Source of the DNA: Rhodospirillales bacterium
GTDB lineage: Bacteria > Pseudomonadota > Alphaproteobacteria > Rhodospirillales > Shumkoniaceae
NCBI GenBank assembly: GCA_014859895.1
Contig: JACZKS010000181.1
Coordinates: forward strand, 1-61,502
Length of the DNA stretch: 61,502 nucleotides
Direction: 5' to 3'
The notes under the pieces are model-generated. The model saw only the letters and a list, made by a program, of their open reading frames with translations. It ran no database searches and had not been told where the DNA came from. A program made the position numbers and the translations under genes. Shown piece by piece: positions 1 through 8,292 of this stretch (position 1 is the first letter of the stretch; each line of letters opens with the position of its first letter).

Positions 1-392
1 GCTGTTGCTGGCCGACCGGCCGCGCGGTCGCTGGCCACCCAGGTCGGCGCCCGGTCGGCCAGCAACAGCGGCTCGTCGCCGACCTCGGCAAAGGTGTGGC
101 GGTCGGGCTCGACCCGAACCGGGCCGGCCAGGCGGCCGCCGTAGCCCCGGGACAGAAAATGCGGAGAGGCGCCGCGGGCCACCAGGCGGGCCGCGATGTC
201 GATGGCCACTGGCGTCTTCCCGGCGCCGCCGACCACCAAGTTGCCAACGCACAGCACCGGAACCCCGGCCCGCCACGGCCTCACCGAAGCGGCGCGGCGC
301 CGGGCGATGGCCTGATAGACCCAGGCCGCTGGCTCCAGCAGCGCCGCGGCACCGCCGTCTTCCGGTGCCCACCAGAACTCAGGCGCGCGCAT
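1..392 (-). CDS. lpxK: tetraacyldisaccharide 4'-kinase, N-terminal part (cut by window edge)
   Basis: LpxK phosphorylates the 4' position of tetraacyldisaccharide-1-phosphate in lipid A synthesis at the inner membrane. Only the first about 130 residues lie in the window and the frame runs off the left edge. It starts MRAPEFWW and carries the family hallmarks VPVLCVGN, the P-loop GGAGKTP near residue 50, the SRGYGG motif near residue 75 and GDEPLLLA. The ATG at 392 lies 14 bases inside the end of waaA, so the two are translationally coupled in an msbA-acyltransferase-waaA-lpxK operon. Identification is firm; completeness cannot be judged. Confidence 0.93.
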   Translation of the reverse strand, partial: MRAPEFWWAPEDGGAAALLEPAAWVYQAIARRRAASVRPWRAGVPVLCVGNLVVGGAGKTPVAIDIAARLVARGASPHFLSRGYGGRLAGPVRVEPDRHTFAEVGDEPLLLADRAPTWVASDRAAGRPAT

Positions 393-1665
393 GGCGGTCC
401 TCCAGGCCCTCCAGGAAGGGCGCCAACTCGCCGACGATGCGCTCCAGCACCCGCGCCTCGGCCTTCGCAAATGCCGAAGCGGCGGCCCCCTGGGCGTGCC
501 TCGCCTCGTCGTCGGTCAGGAGCCGCCCCAGCACGGCGACCAGCGCCGCCTCGTCGGCCACCTCCTCGGCGCCGCCGCTTTCCTTGAGCCGGGCCGCGAT
601 CTCGCGGAAGTTGCCCATGTGCGGGCCGAACAGCACCGCACAGTCGAGGCACGCCGCCTCCAGCGGGTTCTGGCCGCCCAAAGGCACCAGCGACTTGCCG
701 ATGAAGGCGACCCCGGCCAGCCGGTAGAACAGCCCCAGCTCGCCGATGGTGTCGGCGACGTAGACCTCGGTGGCCGCGGTGATCGCGCCGCCGGCCGATC
801 GCCTGGCCACCCCCAACCCATCGGCGGCCAACTCGGCGGCGATGCCCGGCCCGCGATCGGGATGGCGCGGCACGATGACGGTCAGGAGCCCGGGGTGGCT
901 CGGCGCCAGCTGCCGGTGCACGCGCCCGCACAATACCTCCTCGCCGGCATGCGTGCTGGCCGCCACCCACACCGGGCGCCCCGCGACCTGCGCTTGCAGA
1001 TCGGCAAGCGTCGCCGCATCGGCCGGCAGCGGCGGCGCCGCCAGCTTGAGGTTTCCGGGTGAGGCCACGGCCGGCGCCCCCAGGTCGGCGAGCCGCTCGG
1101 CATCCAGCTGCGACTGGCCCAGGCACAAGCGGAAGCCGCCCAGGATTTGGCCAATGGTTTTGCGATGCCGCCCCCAACGGGCGAACGACCGGTCCGAAAC
1201 CCGGCCGTTGATCAGCACGATGGGGATATTCCGCTTCGCCGTCTCGCCGATCAGGTTGGGCCAGAATTCCGATTCCGCCCACAGGGCGAGGTCCGGCCGC
1301 CAATGGTCGAGAAAGGACCTGACATAGGCGGCGCGATCCACCGGCACGAACTGATGCATGGCGCCTTCCGGCAGCCGCTTGGCCATCAGCCGGGCCGAGG
1401 TGACGGTGCCGGTGGTGAGCAGCACGGTCGCCTCCGGACGCAACGCCCGCACCCGCTCGATCAACGGCAGCACGGAAATCGCTTCACCGACGCTGGCGCC
1501 ATGCACCCAGATAACCGGCCCGGCGGGACGCGGCCTTCCCGGCCGGCCCAGGCGCTCGCCGAACCGCTCGGGGTCTTCCTTGCCCCGCGCCATGCGCCGA
1601 TCGAGATAGAAGCGGATGGCCGGGCCGCCCAGCGTCGTCGCCCAGCGGTAAAGCGACAGCATCAT
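379..1665 (-). CDS. waaA: 3-deoxy-D-manno-octulosonic acid (Kdo) transferase
   Basis: This GT30-family transferase adds Kdo to the lipid A precursor at the cytoplasmic face of the inner membrane. The 428-residue protein has a short N-terminal hydrophobic anchor (MMLSLYRWATTLGG), the GASVGE motif near residue 58, AESEFWPNLI near residue 130, and the C-terminal GGQNPLEAA and GPHMGNF motifs of the nucleotide-sugar-binding half. Length is normal for the family (about 420-430). The start overlaps the stop of the upstream acyltransferase by ATGA, and its own end overlaps lpxK. Whether it transfers one or two Kdo residues cannot be told from sequence. Confidence 0.95.
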   Translation of the reverse strand: MMLSLYRWATTLGGPAIRFYLDRRMARGKEDPERFGERLGRPGRPRPAGPVIWVHGASVGEAISVLPLIERVRALRPEATVLLTTGTVTSARLMAKRLPEGAMHQFVPVDRAAYVRSFLDHWRPDLALWAESEFWPNLIGETAKRNIPIVLINGRVSDRSFARWGRHRKTIGQILGGFRLCLGQSQLDAERLADLGAPAVASPGNLKLAAPPLPADAATLADLQAQVAGRPVWVAASTHAGEEVLCGRVHRQLAPSHPGLLTVIVPRHPDRGPGIAAELAADGLGVARRSAGGAITAATEVYVADTIGELGLFYRLAGVAFIGKSLVPLGGQNPLEAACLDCAVLFGPHMGNFREIAARLKESGGAEEVADEAALVAVLGRLLTDDEARHAQGAAASAFAKAEARVLERIVGELAPFLEGLEDRHARA

Positions 1666-2381
1666 GGCGCCGCCCCTTCCGAGCCCGGCGGCGCCGGCTC
1701 GATGGGCGCGGCGCCCATCAGGGCATCGGCTTCCGCAGTGAGGGCGTTGAGGGCGTCCTCTACCCGGGCGCGGGCCGCCTCGACGGCAGCCTCGTCTGCA
1801 TCGCGCTCAACCCTGATCGGCTCGCCCCACGCCAGGACGCCGCTGGCGAAGGGCCAGGCGACGACGAAGCGATCCCAGCTTCCCAGCACCTTGCGCCGGT
1901 CGGCCGCGAAGGTTGCCGGCACGATGGGAACGCCGGCCAGGCGCGCCACCGCGACGACGCCGTCGGAAGCCCGCATGCGCGGGCCGCGTGGGCCGTCGGG
2001 CGTGATGCCGACGCATTCACCGCCTTGCAAGGCCTTGAGCATGGCCCTAAGCGCCCCGGCTCCGCCCCGCTTGCTCGACCCGGCGATGGTGCGGATGCCG
2101 AAGTGACCGACGGTGCGCGCGATGATCTTGCCGTCGCGGTGCCGGGATATCAGCATGTGGATGGCCACCCGGCGGTTCCAGCAATAAGGCATCATCAAAA
2201 GCCGGCCGTGCCAGAAGCAAAGGATGAAGGGCTCCCCCCGCTCCCACAAGGCTTGGGGGATATCGCCCCTGACCACCGACCAGTGGCCGGTGGCATGGAC
2301 GAAACGGATGTACTGGGCGCCCAGCCAGCACAAGGCCCGGCGGACGGTGTCGCTTCCGAGGATGCGCTTGTGTCCCTGCAC
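1662..2381 (-). CDS. lysophospholipid acyltransferase family protein (DUF374 type)
   Basis: A 239-residue protein of the DUF374 branch of the LPLAT/LpxL acyltransferase superfamily. It contains the catalytic HX4D-like block as FWHGRLLMMP near residue 57, followed by SRHRDGKIIA, the SSKRGGAGALR segment and the TPDGPRGPR motif near residue 128, all typical of DUF374. It is encoded between an MsbA-like exporter (6-base gap) and waaA (4-base overlap), so a role in acylating lipid A or a related envelope lipid is likely from context; the acyl donor and acceptor are not known. There is no clear signal peptide, and a cytoplasmic-face membrane enzyme is expected. Confidence 0.85.
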   Translation of the reverse strand: MQGHKRILGSDTVRRALCWLGAQYIRFVHATGHWSVVRGDIPQALWERGEPFILCFWHGRLLMMPYCWNRRVAIHMLISRHRDGKIIARTVGHFGIRTIAGSSKRGGAGALRAMLKALQGGECVGITPDGPRGPRMRASDGVVAVARLAGVPIVPATFAADRRKVLGSWDRFVVAWPFASGVLAWGEPIRVERDADEAAVEAARARVEDALNALTAEADALMGAAPIEPAPPGSEGAAP

Positions 2382-2387
2382 GGCCGC

Positions 2388-4202
2388 CTACACCGACGCG
2401 GCGACGGCGGCGTCCTCGCCGTCCTGGTCCGCAAACTGCAGCGCGTAGAGCCGGGCGTACATGCCTTCGCGCTCCAGCAGTTCGGCATGCGAGCCGGCCT
2501 CGACGATGCGCCCGTCGTCGATCACATAGATGAGGTCGGCATCGATGACCGTGGACAGCCTGTGGGCGATGACCAGCGTGGTGCGGCCCCGCATCAGATG
2601 GCTCAACGCCGCCTGCACCTGACGCTCCGATTCGGTGTCCAGCGCCGAGGTGGCTTCGTCCAAGAGCAGGATCGGCGCGTTCTTCAGCATCGCCCGCGCG
2701 ATGGCCAGGCGCTGGCGCTGGCCGCCCGACAGCTTGACGCCCTGCTCGCCGACCATCGTGTCGTAGCCTTCAGGCAGCGCCAGGATAAAGTCGTGCGCGG
2801 CGGCATGGCGTGCCGCCTCGACGATGTCCTCCTCGCTGGCGCCGGCCCGTCCGTAGGCGATGTTGGCGCGCACTGTGTCGTCGAACAGCATGACCTCCTG
2901 GCTGACCAGGGCCATGACGGCGCGCAGCGAAGCGAAGGTGACGTCGCGCACGTCGACGCCGTCGATCGCAACCCGTCCGTCGTCGACATCGTAAAAGCGG
3001 GGAATGAGGTTGAGGATGGTCGACTTTCCGGCCCCCGACGGCCCGACCAGGGCCACCGTCTTGCCGGCCGGAACCTCGATGGAAACGCCGTTCAGCGCCG
3101 GCGAACGGGGACCGTAGGAAAACCGCACCTCCTCCAGACGGACGCCGCCGTGGGCGAGGGTCAGGGGCCGGGCGTCGGGTCTCTCGCGAATAGCCGGTTC
3201 GATGTCCAGGAGGTCGAACAGCCGCTGCGCCCCGGCCAGGCCCTGCTGGATGCTCATGTTGACGTTGGCCAGCCGCTTCATCGGCTCGTAGGCCATGATC
3301 AGCGCGGCGACGAACGAAAAGAAGGAACCGGGATCCTTGTCCTCGGCGATCACCTGCTGGCCGCCATAGACGATGACGACGGCGATGGCGAGCCCGCCCA
3401 GTGTCTCCATGATCGGGCTCGACAGCGCGCGGATGCGTTCGGCCCGCAGCTGGAGGCCGCGGATGGTTTCAACGATGCGGCCGATCCGCGACCTCTCGTA
3501 GTCTTCCATGCCGTAGGCCTTGACCACGCGGATGCCCTGGAAGGTCTGCTCCAGCAGCGTCATGAACAGGCCGGTTTCCTCCTGGGTGTTGGCGGTCACC
3601 TTGCGGATGCGCCGGCCCAGGCGGGCGATGGGATAGATAGCCACCGGGAAGGCGAAGAAGGAAATGAGGGCCAGTTCCCAGTTCTGATAGAACATGACAA
3701 AGACCAGCCCGATCAGCGTCAGGGCGTCCTTACCGACGCTGGTGATGGCGTTCGAGACCGCCGTGCGCATCTGGTTGATGTCGTTGGTGAAGCGCGAGAT
3801 CAGGCCGCCGGTCTGACTGGCGTGGAAGAAGGCCAGGTCCATGCGCGCCAGATGGGCGTAAAGCCGGTTCTGGAGGTCGGCGATGATGCCCAAGCCCACG
3901 CCCGCCATGATCACCGCCTGCACGTAAGTGGCGATGCCCTTGATCAGGAAGGCTCCCACCACGGCGCCGGCCACCAGCCACAGGACGTCGGCGTTGCGCG
4001 CGACGAACACCTCGTTGACCATCGGCTGCATCAGCCACGCCTGGAAGCCGGTCGACGCCGACATAAAGGCCATGAACAGCACCGCCAGCGCGAAGCGGCC
4101 GACATAGGGCCGCATGTGCTCGCGGACCAAGCGGCGCATGAGCGCGTAGGTCGACTGATGGGGTCGGTTTTCGGCGGCGGTATTCAAGGTCCCGGAATCC
4201 AT
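2388..4202 (-). CDS. msbA: ABC transporter, fused permease/ATPase, MsbA-like lipid A exporter
   Basis: Half-transporter with an N-terminal six-helix ABC membrane domain (about residues 30-300) and a C-terminal ATPase. Visible motifs are Walker A GPSGAGKST (387-395), Q-loop VSQE, signature LSGGQRQR (about 491), Walker B ILLLDEATSALD (about 511) and the H-loop AHRLST. The length of 604 residues fits MsbA-type exporters (about 580-620). The ATG at 4202 is chosen because upstream in-frame codons give a Pro/Arg-rich non-conserved extension; no strong ribosome-binding site helps the choice. It heads the lipid A operon with an acyltransferase, waaA and lpxK downstream, which supports flipping of lipid A or its precursor, though the substrate is inferred. 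Confidence 0.88.
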   Translation of the reverse strand: MDSGTLNTAAENRPHQSTYALMRRLVREHMRPYVGRFALAVLFMAFMSASTGFQAWLMQPMVNEVFVARNADVLWLVAGAVVGAFLIKGIATYVQAVIMAGVGLGIIADLQNRLYAHLARMDLAFFHASQTGGLISRFTNDINQMRTAVSNAITSVGKDALTLIGLVFVMFYQNWELALISFFAFPVAIYPIARLGRRIRKVTANTQEETGLFMTLLEQTFQGIRVVKAYGMEDYERSRIGRIVETIRGLQLRAERIRALSSPIMETLGGLAIAVVIVYGGQQVIAEDKDPGSFFSFVAALIMAYEPMKRLANVNMSIQQGLAGAQRLFDLLDIEPAIRERPDARPLTLAHGGVRLEEVRFSYGPRSPALNGVSIEVPAGKTVALVGPSGAGKSTILNLIPRFYDVDDGRVAIDGVDVRDVTFASLRAVMALVSQEVMLFDDTVRANIAYGRAGASEEDIVEAARHAAAHDFILALPEGYDTMVGEQGVKLSGGQRQRLAIARAMLKNAPILLLDEATSALDTESERQVQAALSHLMRGRTTLVIAHRLSTVIDADLIYVIDDGRIVEAGSHAELLEREGMYARLYALQFADQDGEDAAVAASV

Positions 4203-4288
4203 CGTGGAAAGCGGCGGGACCATAGCACGGCACGGCTGGCCGGGCCAACGACTACCCGCCGTCCGCACCTCCGTTCAGGCCGGAACCG

Positions 4289-5632
4289 TCAGCCGCCGGT
4301 CTCGATGCCGGCGGGCTGGCCGACCACCACGAAACCGAGGCCGGCCGGATCGAGCAACGTGCGGGCGACCCGGCGGGCGTCCTCGAGGGTGACCGCCTCG
4401 ATCAGGGCGTTGCGCTTGTCCAGGTAGTCGATGCCCAGATCGTCGAGCTGAATGGCCGTCAGGATGCCGCCGATGCGATCGCTGGAGGAGAATTGCAACG
4501 GAAAGGAGCCGGTCAGGTAGAGCTTGGCGTCCTCCAGTTCCTCGGCGGTCGGGCCCTCGGTGGCCATGCGCCGCCATTCATCCTGGATCACCTTGACCGT
4601 CTCGGCGGCGCGGTCGTTGCGCGTCCCCGCCGCGCCCAGCATCAGCCCGGCGAAATCCATGGGCACCAGGGCCGAGTAGACCGAATAGGCCAGCCCCCGC
4701 TTGTCGCGCACCTCGGTATAAAGCCGGGACGTGAAGCCGCCACCGCCGAGAATATGGTTGAGCACGTAGGCCGCGTAGTAGTCCGGATCATCGCGCATGA
4801 GCCCGCGCTGGGCGAAGACAATGGCGCTTTGCGGGAACGCCTTCTTGACCACGGTGACGGTGTTGGCCGCCCGCGGCGCCGTTGCCTCCAGCCGCCATGA
4901 CGCCGCCCGCTCGGGAAGCTTGCCGAAAGCCTGATCGAGCGCCTGGACCAACTCCCCGGACGAAATGTCGCCGACGACGCCGATCACCAAGTTGTCGCGG
5001 GCCAGCCGGCGGGCGGCAAAGCCGCGCAGGTCCTCGGCCGTGATGGCGTTGACGGTCTCCTCGGTGCCGTCCGGCCGCCGGCCGTAGGGATGGGCGGGGA
5101 ACAGCTCCGCGAACAGGGCCTGGCGGGCCAGCGTGTCGGGATCCTCGGTCTGGCTGCGCAGGTTGGACAGGATCTGGCCGCGGATTCGCTCCACCGGCTC
5201 GGCATCGAAGCGCGGCTCGGTCAGGGCCAAGCGCAGCAGGTCGAAGGCGGCGTCGCGGTTTTCGGTCAGCGTCGCCAGCCTTCCGCCGAAGGTGTCGCGG
5301 CCGGCCTCGAAGCGCAGCGTGACGGCCAGATCCTCCAATTTCCGCTGAAAGGCCATGCTGTCCAGGGGCCCGCCCCCCTCGTCGAGCAGGCCGGAAACCA
5401 TGTCGGCCAGCCCCTCCTTGCCGGCCGGATCGAGCGCCGAGCCGCCGCGGAAGGCAAAGTTGACCGCGATGATGGGATTGGTGTGATCCTCGATCAGCCA
5501 CGCCTCGACTCCGCCGGCACTGCTCACCCGCTGGATGTCGATGGCCGAGGCCGGCCGCGGCCCCAAGGCCAGCAGGCCGACGATCAGCAGAAGCAGCCGG
5601 CCGAACCAACGCATGGATATCGCGCCCGCCAT
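4289..5632 (-). CDS. exported M16-family peptidase-like protein, zinc motif lost
   Basis: A 447-residue M16B peptidase homologue with a signal peptide (RWFGRLLLLIVGLLALG...ASA) at the N terminus. The position of the HxxEH zinc motif is occupied by LADMVSGLLDEGG, so the catalytic histidines and glutamate are absent. The C-terminal half keeps the family's RGLAYSVYSALVP segment, equivalent to the R/Y motif of the non-catalytic subunit. The ATG at 5632 follows the stop of the HFLEH-containing partner by two bases (TGATCATG), so the two are translationally coupled and probably form a heterodimer like other two-gene M16B pairs. An alternative start lies at 5614. Periplasmic location is inferred; the substrate is unknown. 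Confidence 0.88.
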   Translation of the reverse strand: MAGAISMRWFGRLLLLIVGLLALGPRPASAIDIQRVSSAGGVEAWLIEDHTNPIIAVNFAFRGGSALDPAGKEGLADMVSGLLDEGGGPLDSMAFQRKLEDLAVTLRFEAGRDTFGGRLATLTENRDAAFDLLRLALTEPRFDAEPVERIRGQILSNLRSQTEDPDTLARQALFAELFPAHPYGRRPDGTEETVNAITAEDLRGFAARRLARDNLVIGVVGDISSGELVQALDQAFGKLPERAASWRLEATAPRAANTVTVVKKAFPQSAIVFAQRGLMRDDPDYYAAYVLNHILGGGGFTSRLYTEVRDKRGLAYSVYSALVPMDFAGLMLGAAGTRNDRAAETVKVIQDEWRRMATEGPTAEELEDAKLYLTGSFPLQFSSSDRIGGILTAIQLDDLGIDYLDKRNALIEAVTLEDARRVARTLLDPAGLGFVVVGQPAGIETGG

Positions 5633-5634
5633 GA

Positions 5635-7011
5635 TCAGACCTTTCCGTCCGCGGAGTCGGTCGGCAACAGCTCGGACGTCACCGACCGGCCGGGATCGAG
5701 CACGGCCTTGAGCGCGGCGTTGACCTGCTCGGTGGTCACCGCGCGGATGCGCTCCGGCCATTCCTCGACGTCCTCGACGGCGAGCCCGATGGCCAGCGCC
5801 GCGCCCAGCGCCCGCGCCCCGCCGCCCAGCGAATCACGGGCATAGACGGCGCTGGCGATGATGCGATCCTTGGCCCGCTCCACCTCCTCGGCCGTGATCC
5901 CGCCCGTCACGGCGTCGGCCAGTAGGGCGTCGACCGCCGTTTCGGTTTCGGCCAGGGTCACCCCCGGCCGCGGGGCGACGTAAAGGCCGAAGCGGGCCGG
6001 GCCGACGGCGCGGCCGCTGTAGTACACGCCGGCCGAGACGGCCTTCTGGCCTTCGATGACGAAATGCCGGTAGAAGCGGCTGGTGGCGCCACTGCCCAGG
6101 ACGTCGCCCAGCACCTCCAGGGCATAGACCTGCGATGTATCGCCGAAGAAGTAGCTGGGCGCCAGGTAGACGCGGCCCCATTGCGGCTGGCGGACGCGGT
6201 CGTCCTTGAAGACGACGCGGCGCGGCGCCCGCTGTTCGGGCTCCTGCGGGCGCAACCGTTCCATGTCGGGACCGCGCGGGATGACGCCGTAATATTTCTC
6301 GGCGAGCGGCTTGAGCTCGGCGGCGGTCATGTCGCCGGCCACCACCAGGATGGCATTGTTGGGCGCGTACCATTTCTTGTAGAAGGCCATGATGCGCTCG
6401 AGCGAGAGCGCGCGGATCTCGTGCTCCCAGCCGATGACCGGCCGCCGGTAGGGGTAGTTGAGGAACAGCGCGGCATCGATGTATTCGCCGAGCAGGGCGC
6501 CGGGATCGCTCTCGGTGCGCATCCGCCGCTCCTCGAGAACCACCTGGCGCTCCGGCGCGACCTGCTCTTCGTTGAGGATCAGGTGGGTCATGCGGTCGGC
6601 TTCCATGCGCATGACAAGCTCGAGCCGGTCCTTCGCCACCGTCTGGTGATAGCCGGTGTAGTCCGAAGACGTGAAGGCATTCTCGCGCCCGCCGTTGCGG
6701 GCCACCGTCTGCGAGAAGACGCCGGCGGGAAAGTTCTCGGTCCCCTTGAACATCAGGTGTTCCAGAAAATGCGCGATGCCCGATTCGCCGTCCCCCTCGT
6801 CGGCCGCCCCCACCTTGTACCAGACCATATGGGTGACGACCGGCATCCGGTGATTGGGCACCACCACCACCTGCATGCCGTTGGCCAGCGTGAAGGTTTC
6901 GGGATTGAAGACGGCGGCCTCGGCGGCCGGCCCAACCAACCCCGTGGCCATGAGGGCCGCCGCGGCGAGCGCGGCCCGCAGTCCCGATCCCAGGCGCGAA
7001 ATGGGCGTCAT
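5635..7011 (-). CDS. exported M16-family zinc metallopeptidase (catalytic partner)
   Basis: A 458-residue pitrilysin/MPP-like peptidase. After a signal peptide (GLRAALAAAALMATGLVGPAAEA) comes TFTLANGMQVVVVPNHRMP and the inverted zinc motif HFLEH near residue 80, followed about 75 residues later by the third zinc ligand region EERRMRTE. Start 7011 was chosen because it puts the signal peptide at the N terminus and is preceded by AGAGGAA about 5 bases upstream; the open frame extends further but the extra residues are not exported-protein-like. It is followed by the inactive partner with a 2-base gap. It probably degrades peptides in the periplasm; no specific substrate can be assigned. Confidence 0.92.
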   Translation of the reverse strand: MTPISRLGSGLRAALAAAALMATGLVGPAAEAAVFNPETFTLANGMQVVVVPNHRMPVVTHMVWYKVGAADEGDGESGIAHFLEHLMFKGTENFPAGVFSQTVARNGGRENAFTSSDYTGYHQTVAKDRLELVMRMEADRMTHLILNEEQVAPERQVVLEERRMRTESDPGALLGEYIDAALFLNYPYRRPVIGWEHEIRALSLERIMAFYKKWYAPNNAILVVAGDMTAAELKPLAEKYYGVIPRGPDMERLRPQEPEQRAPRRVVFKDDRVRQPQWGRVYLAPSYFFGDTSQVYALEVLGDVLGSGATSRFYRHFVIEGQKAVSAGVYYSGRAVGPARFGLYVAPRPGVTLAETETAVDALLADAVTGGITAEEVERAKDRIIASAVYARDSLGGGARALGAALAIGLAVEDVEEWPERIRAVTTEQVNAALKAVLDPGRSVTSELLPTDSADGKV

Positions 7012-7128
7012 CGAGTTCCTCTTCTCCGGCGTCGACAGCGAAGGCTTGGATATGGGGTCTGATCCCCTCGCGGCAAGCGCCCGGCCGTCGAGATGCCGGT
7101 TGCTTAGGGTGAGGAATTTTTTGTGAAA

Positions 7129-7170
7129 CCTCATGCTGAGGAGGCCCGCAGGGCCGTCTCGAAGCATGGG
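7129..7170. repeat. REP-like intergenic palindrome, family A copy 1
   Basis: Contains CTGAGGAGGCCCGCAGGGCC followed by GTCTCGAAGCATGGG: a short GC-rich hairpin flanked by CTGAGG and CTCGAAG boxes. Copies with the same boxes occur at 15587-15672 and 23744-23788. It sits between the M16 peptidase gene and the DUF3035 lipoprotein gene. This is a common type of alphaproteobacterial intergenic repeat; its function is unknown. Confidence 0.65.
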
Positions 7171-7184
7171 CCATGGACGCCGCC

Positions 7185-7751
7185 TCAGAAAATACCTTCG
7201 AAAAGGCCTTTCTTCTTGCGCGTAATGACCGGCACGTCGCCCTTGTTGAGGGGCTCGCCCAGCGCCTTGGCTTCCTGGATGCGCTTGGTTTCCTTGCCGG
7301 CATCGACCGGCTCTCCGTAGGGCTCGGGGTCGCGCCAGAAGATCAGCGTGTCGGCGAACGTCCGGCTCTCGGCGGCCAGCACCGAGGTCTCGCGGTCGAC
7401 AACGACACGAATGTCGGGGTCGGCCTCGTTGGCCTTGAGGTCGCGCAACAGCGCCCGCACGGCCTCGTCGGCCGGCGTGTCCACGGCAACAGCCTGGCGG
7501 GGTGCCGCCCGGGTGCCGGTCAAGGCACTCTGCGCCTCGTCGCGCGGCATCACCAGGTTCGGGCGGTCGCTGCCCGGTTCGGGGGGCCTAAGCGCATAGT
7601 TCGGCGGCAGGCTCAGCGGCGCGCGCGAATAGACGGCAAACTCGTCGGGCGCCCTCTTGTTCATGCCGAGCATGTTTCGCGTCTGCTCGCACCCGCCCAG
7701 CACAACGGCCGCACAAACGGCAACTACTGTCCACAGTGTTCGGCTCATCAT
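7185..7751 (-). CDS. DUF3035 lipoprotein, possible BamF-type outer-membrane assembly subunit
   Basis: A 188-residue lipoprotein. The N-terminal signal ends in the lipobox LGGC with Cys at about residue 21. A conserved segment follows, RAPDEFAVYSRAPLSLPPNY, which is the DUF3035 hallmark and resembles the unstructured N-terminal segment of BamC, as reported for Caulobacter BamF. The C-terminal half is basic (ITRKKKGLFEGIF). Its ATG overlaps the stop of lspA by 4 bases, so a lipoprotein is co-translated with lipoprotein signal peptidase, and two periplasmic peptidases follow. The family call is good; the Bam role is inference from motif similarity. Confidence 0.8.
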   Translation of the reverse strand: MMSRTLWTVVAVCAAVVLGGCEQTRNMLGMNKRAPDEFAVYSRAPLSLPPNYALRPPEPGSDRPNLVMPRDEAQSALTGTRAAPRQAVAVDTPADEAVRALLRDLKANEADPDIRVVVDRETSVLAAESRTFADTLIFWRDPEPYGEPVDAGKETKRIQEAKALGEPLNKGDVPVITRKKKGLFEGIF

Positions 7752-8263
7752 GTTTCGCTCGCTTGGTTCGACGCCTTATTTTTAGGCTTTTCCGGCCGGC
7801 TAAACAAGGCGTCCGCCAGCAAAAGGGCGGCGCCGATCGTAATCCCCGAATCGGCGACGTTGAAGGCCGGCCAATGGTAGCCGGCGACATGGACATCCAA
7901 AAAGTCGAAGACGGCGCCGAAACGCATGCGATCCACCGCGTTGCCGAGCGCGCCGCCGACGATGAGGCCGATGGCGAGACCGACGAGCCGGCTCTCGGCC
8001 CGCCACATCCACACCACCAGGACGGCGGCGATCACCAGCGCCAAGCCGGTGAAGATCCAGACATTGTACGGGCTGTCCTGGTTGAACATGCCGAAGCTGA
8101 CGCCGCGATTCCACCCCATCACCAAATTGAAGAAGGGGGTCAGCGGCAGGACGCGGGGCGGCTGCATGACGGATTCGAGAATCCACCACTTGGTCGCCTG
8201 ATCGAGCCCGAAGACCAGAAGCACCATGCCCATCCCCAGCCGGACTACGCTTTTGGATCGCAT
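7748..8263 (-). CDS. lspA: lipoprotein signal peptidase (signal peptidase II)
   Basis: A 171-residue inner-membrane aspartyl protease that removes signal peptides from prolipoproteins. It has four hydrophobic segments, FGLDQATKWW in the first region, NRGVSFGMF, the catalytic Asp in GGALGNAVDRMRFGAVFDF and the second catalytic Asp in FNVADSGITIG, matching LspA conserved boxes. The ATG at 8263 has GGGAGGGA upstream and gives standard length, whereas the longer open frame is a Cys/Arg-rich extension with no family match. It lies 29 bases after ileS, the classic ileS-lspA arrangement, and overlaps the downstream lipoprotein gene by 4 bases. Confidence 0.96.
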   Translation of the reverse strand: MRSKSVVRLGMGMVLLVFGLDQATKWWILESVMQPPRVLPLTPFFNLVMGWNRGVSFGMFNQDSPYNVWIFTGLALVIAAVLVVWMWRAESRLVGLAIGLIVGGALGNAVDRMRFGAVFDFLDVHVAGYHWPAFNVADSGITIGAALLLADALFSRPEKPKNKASNQASET

Positions 8264-8292
8264 GGCGTCCCTCCCGTTCCCGCTTCCCGCCG

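Noticed and set aside
2025-4427. Long plus-strand open frame (800 codons) opposite the ABC exporter and acyltransferase genes
   Set aside because: Composition is Gly/Arg/His/Asp-rich without any domain, and the opposite strand encodes complete proteins with all expected motifs; such antisense frames are common at this GC content.
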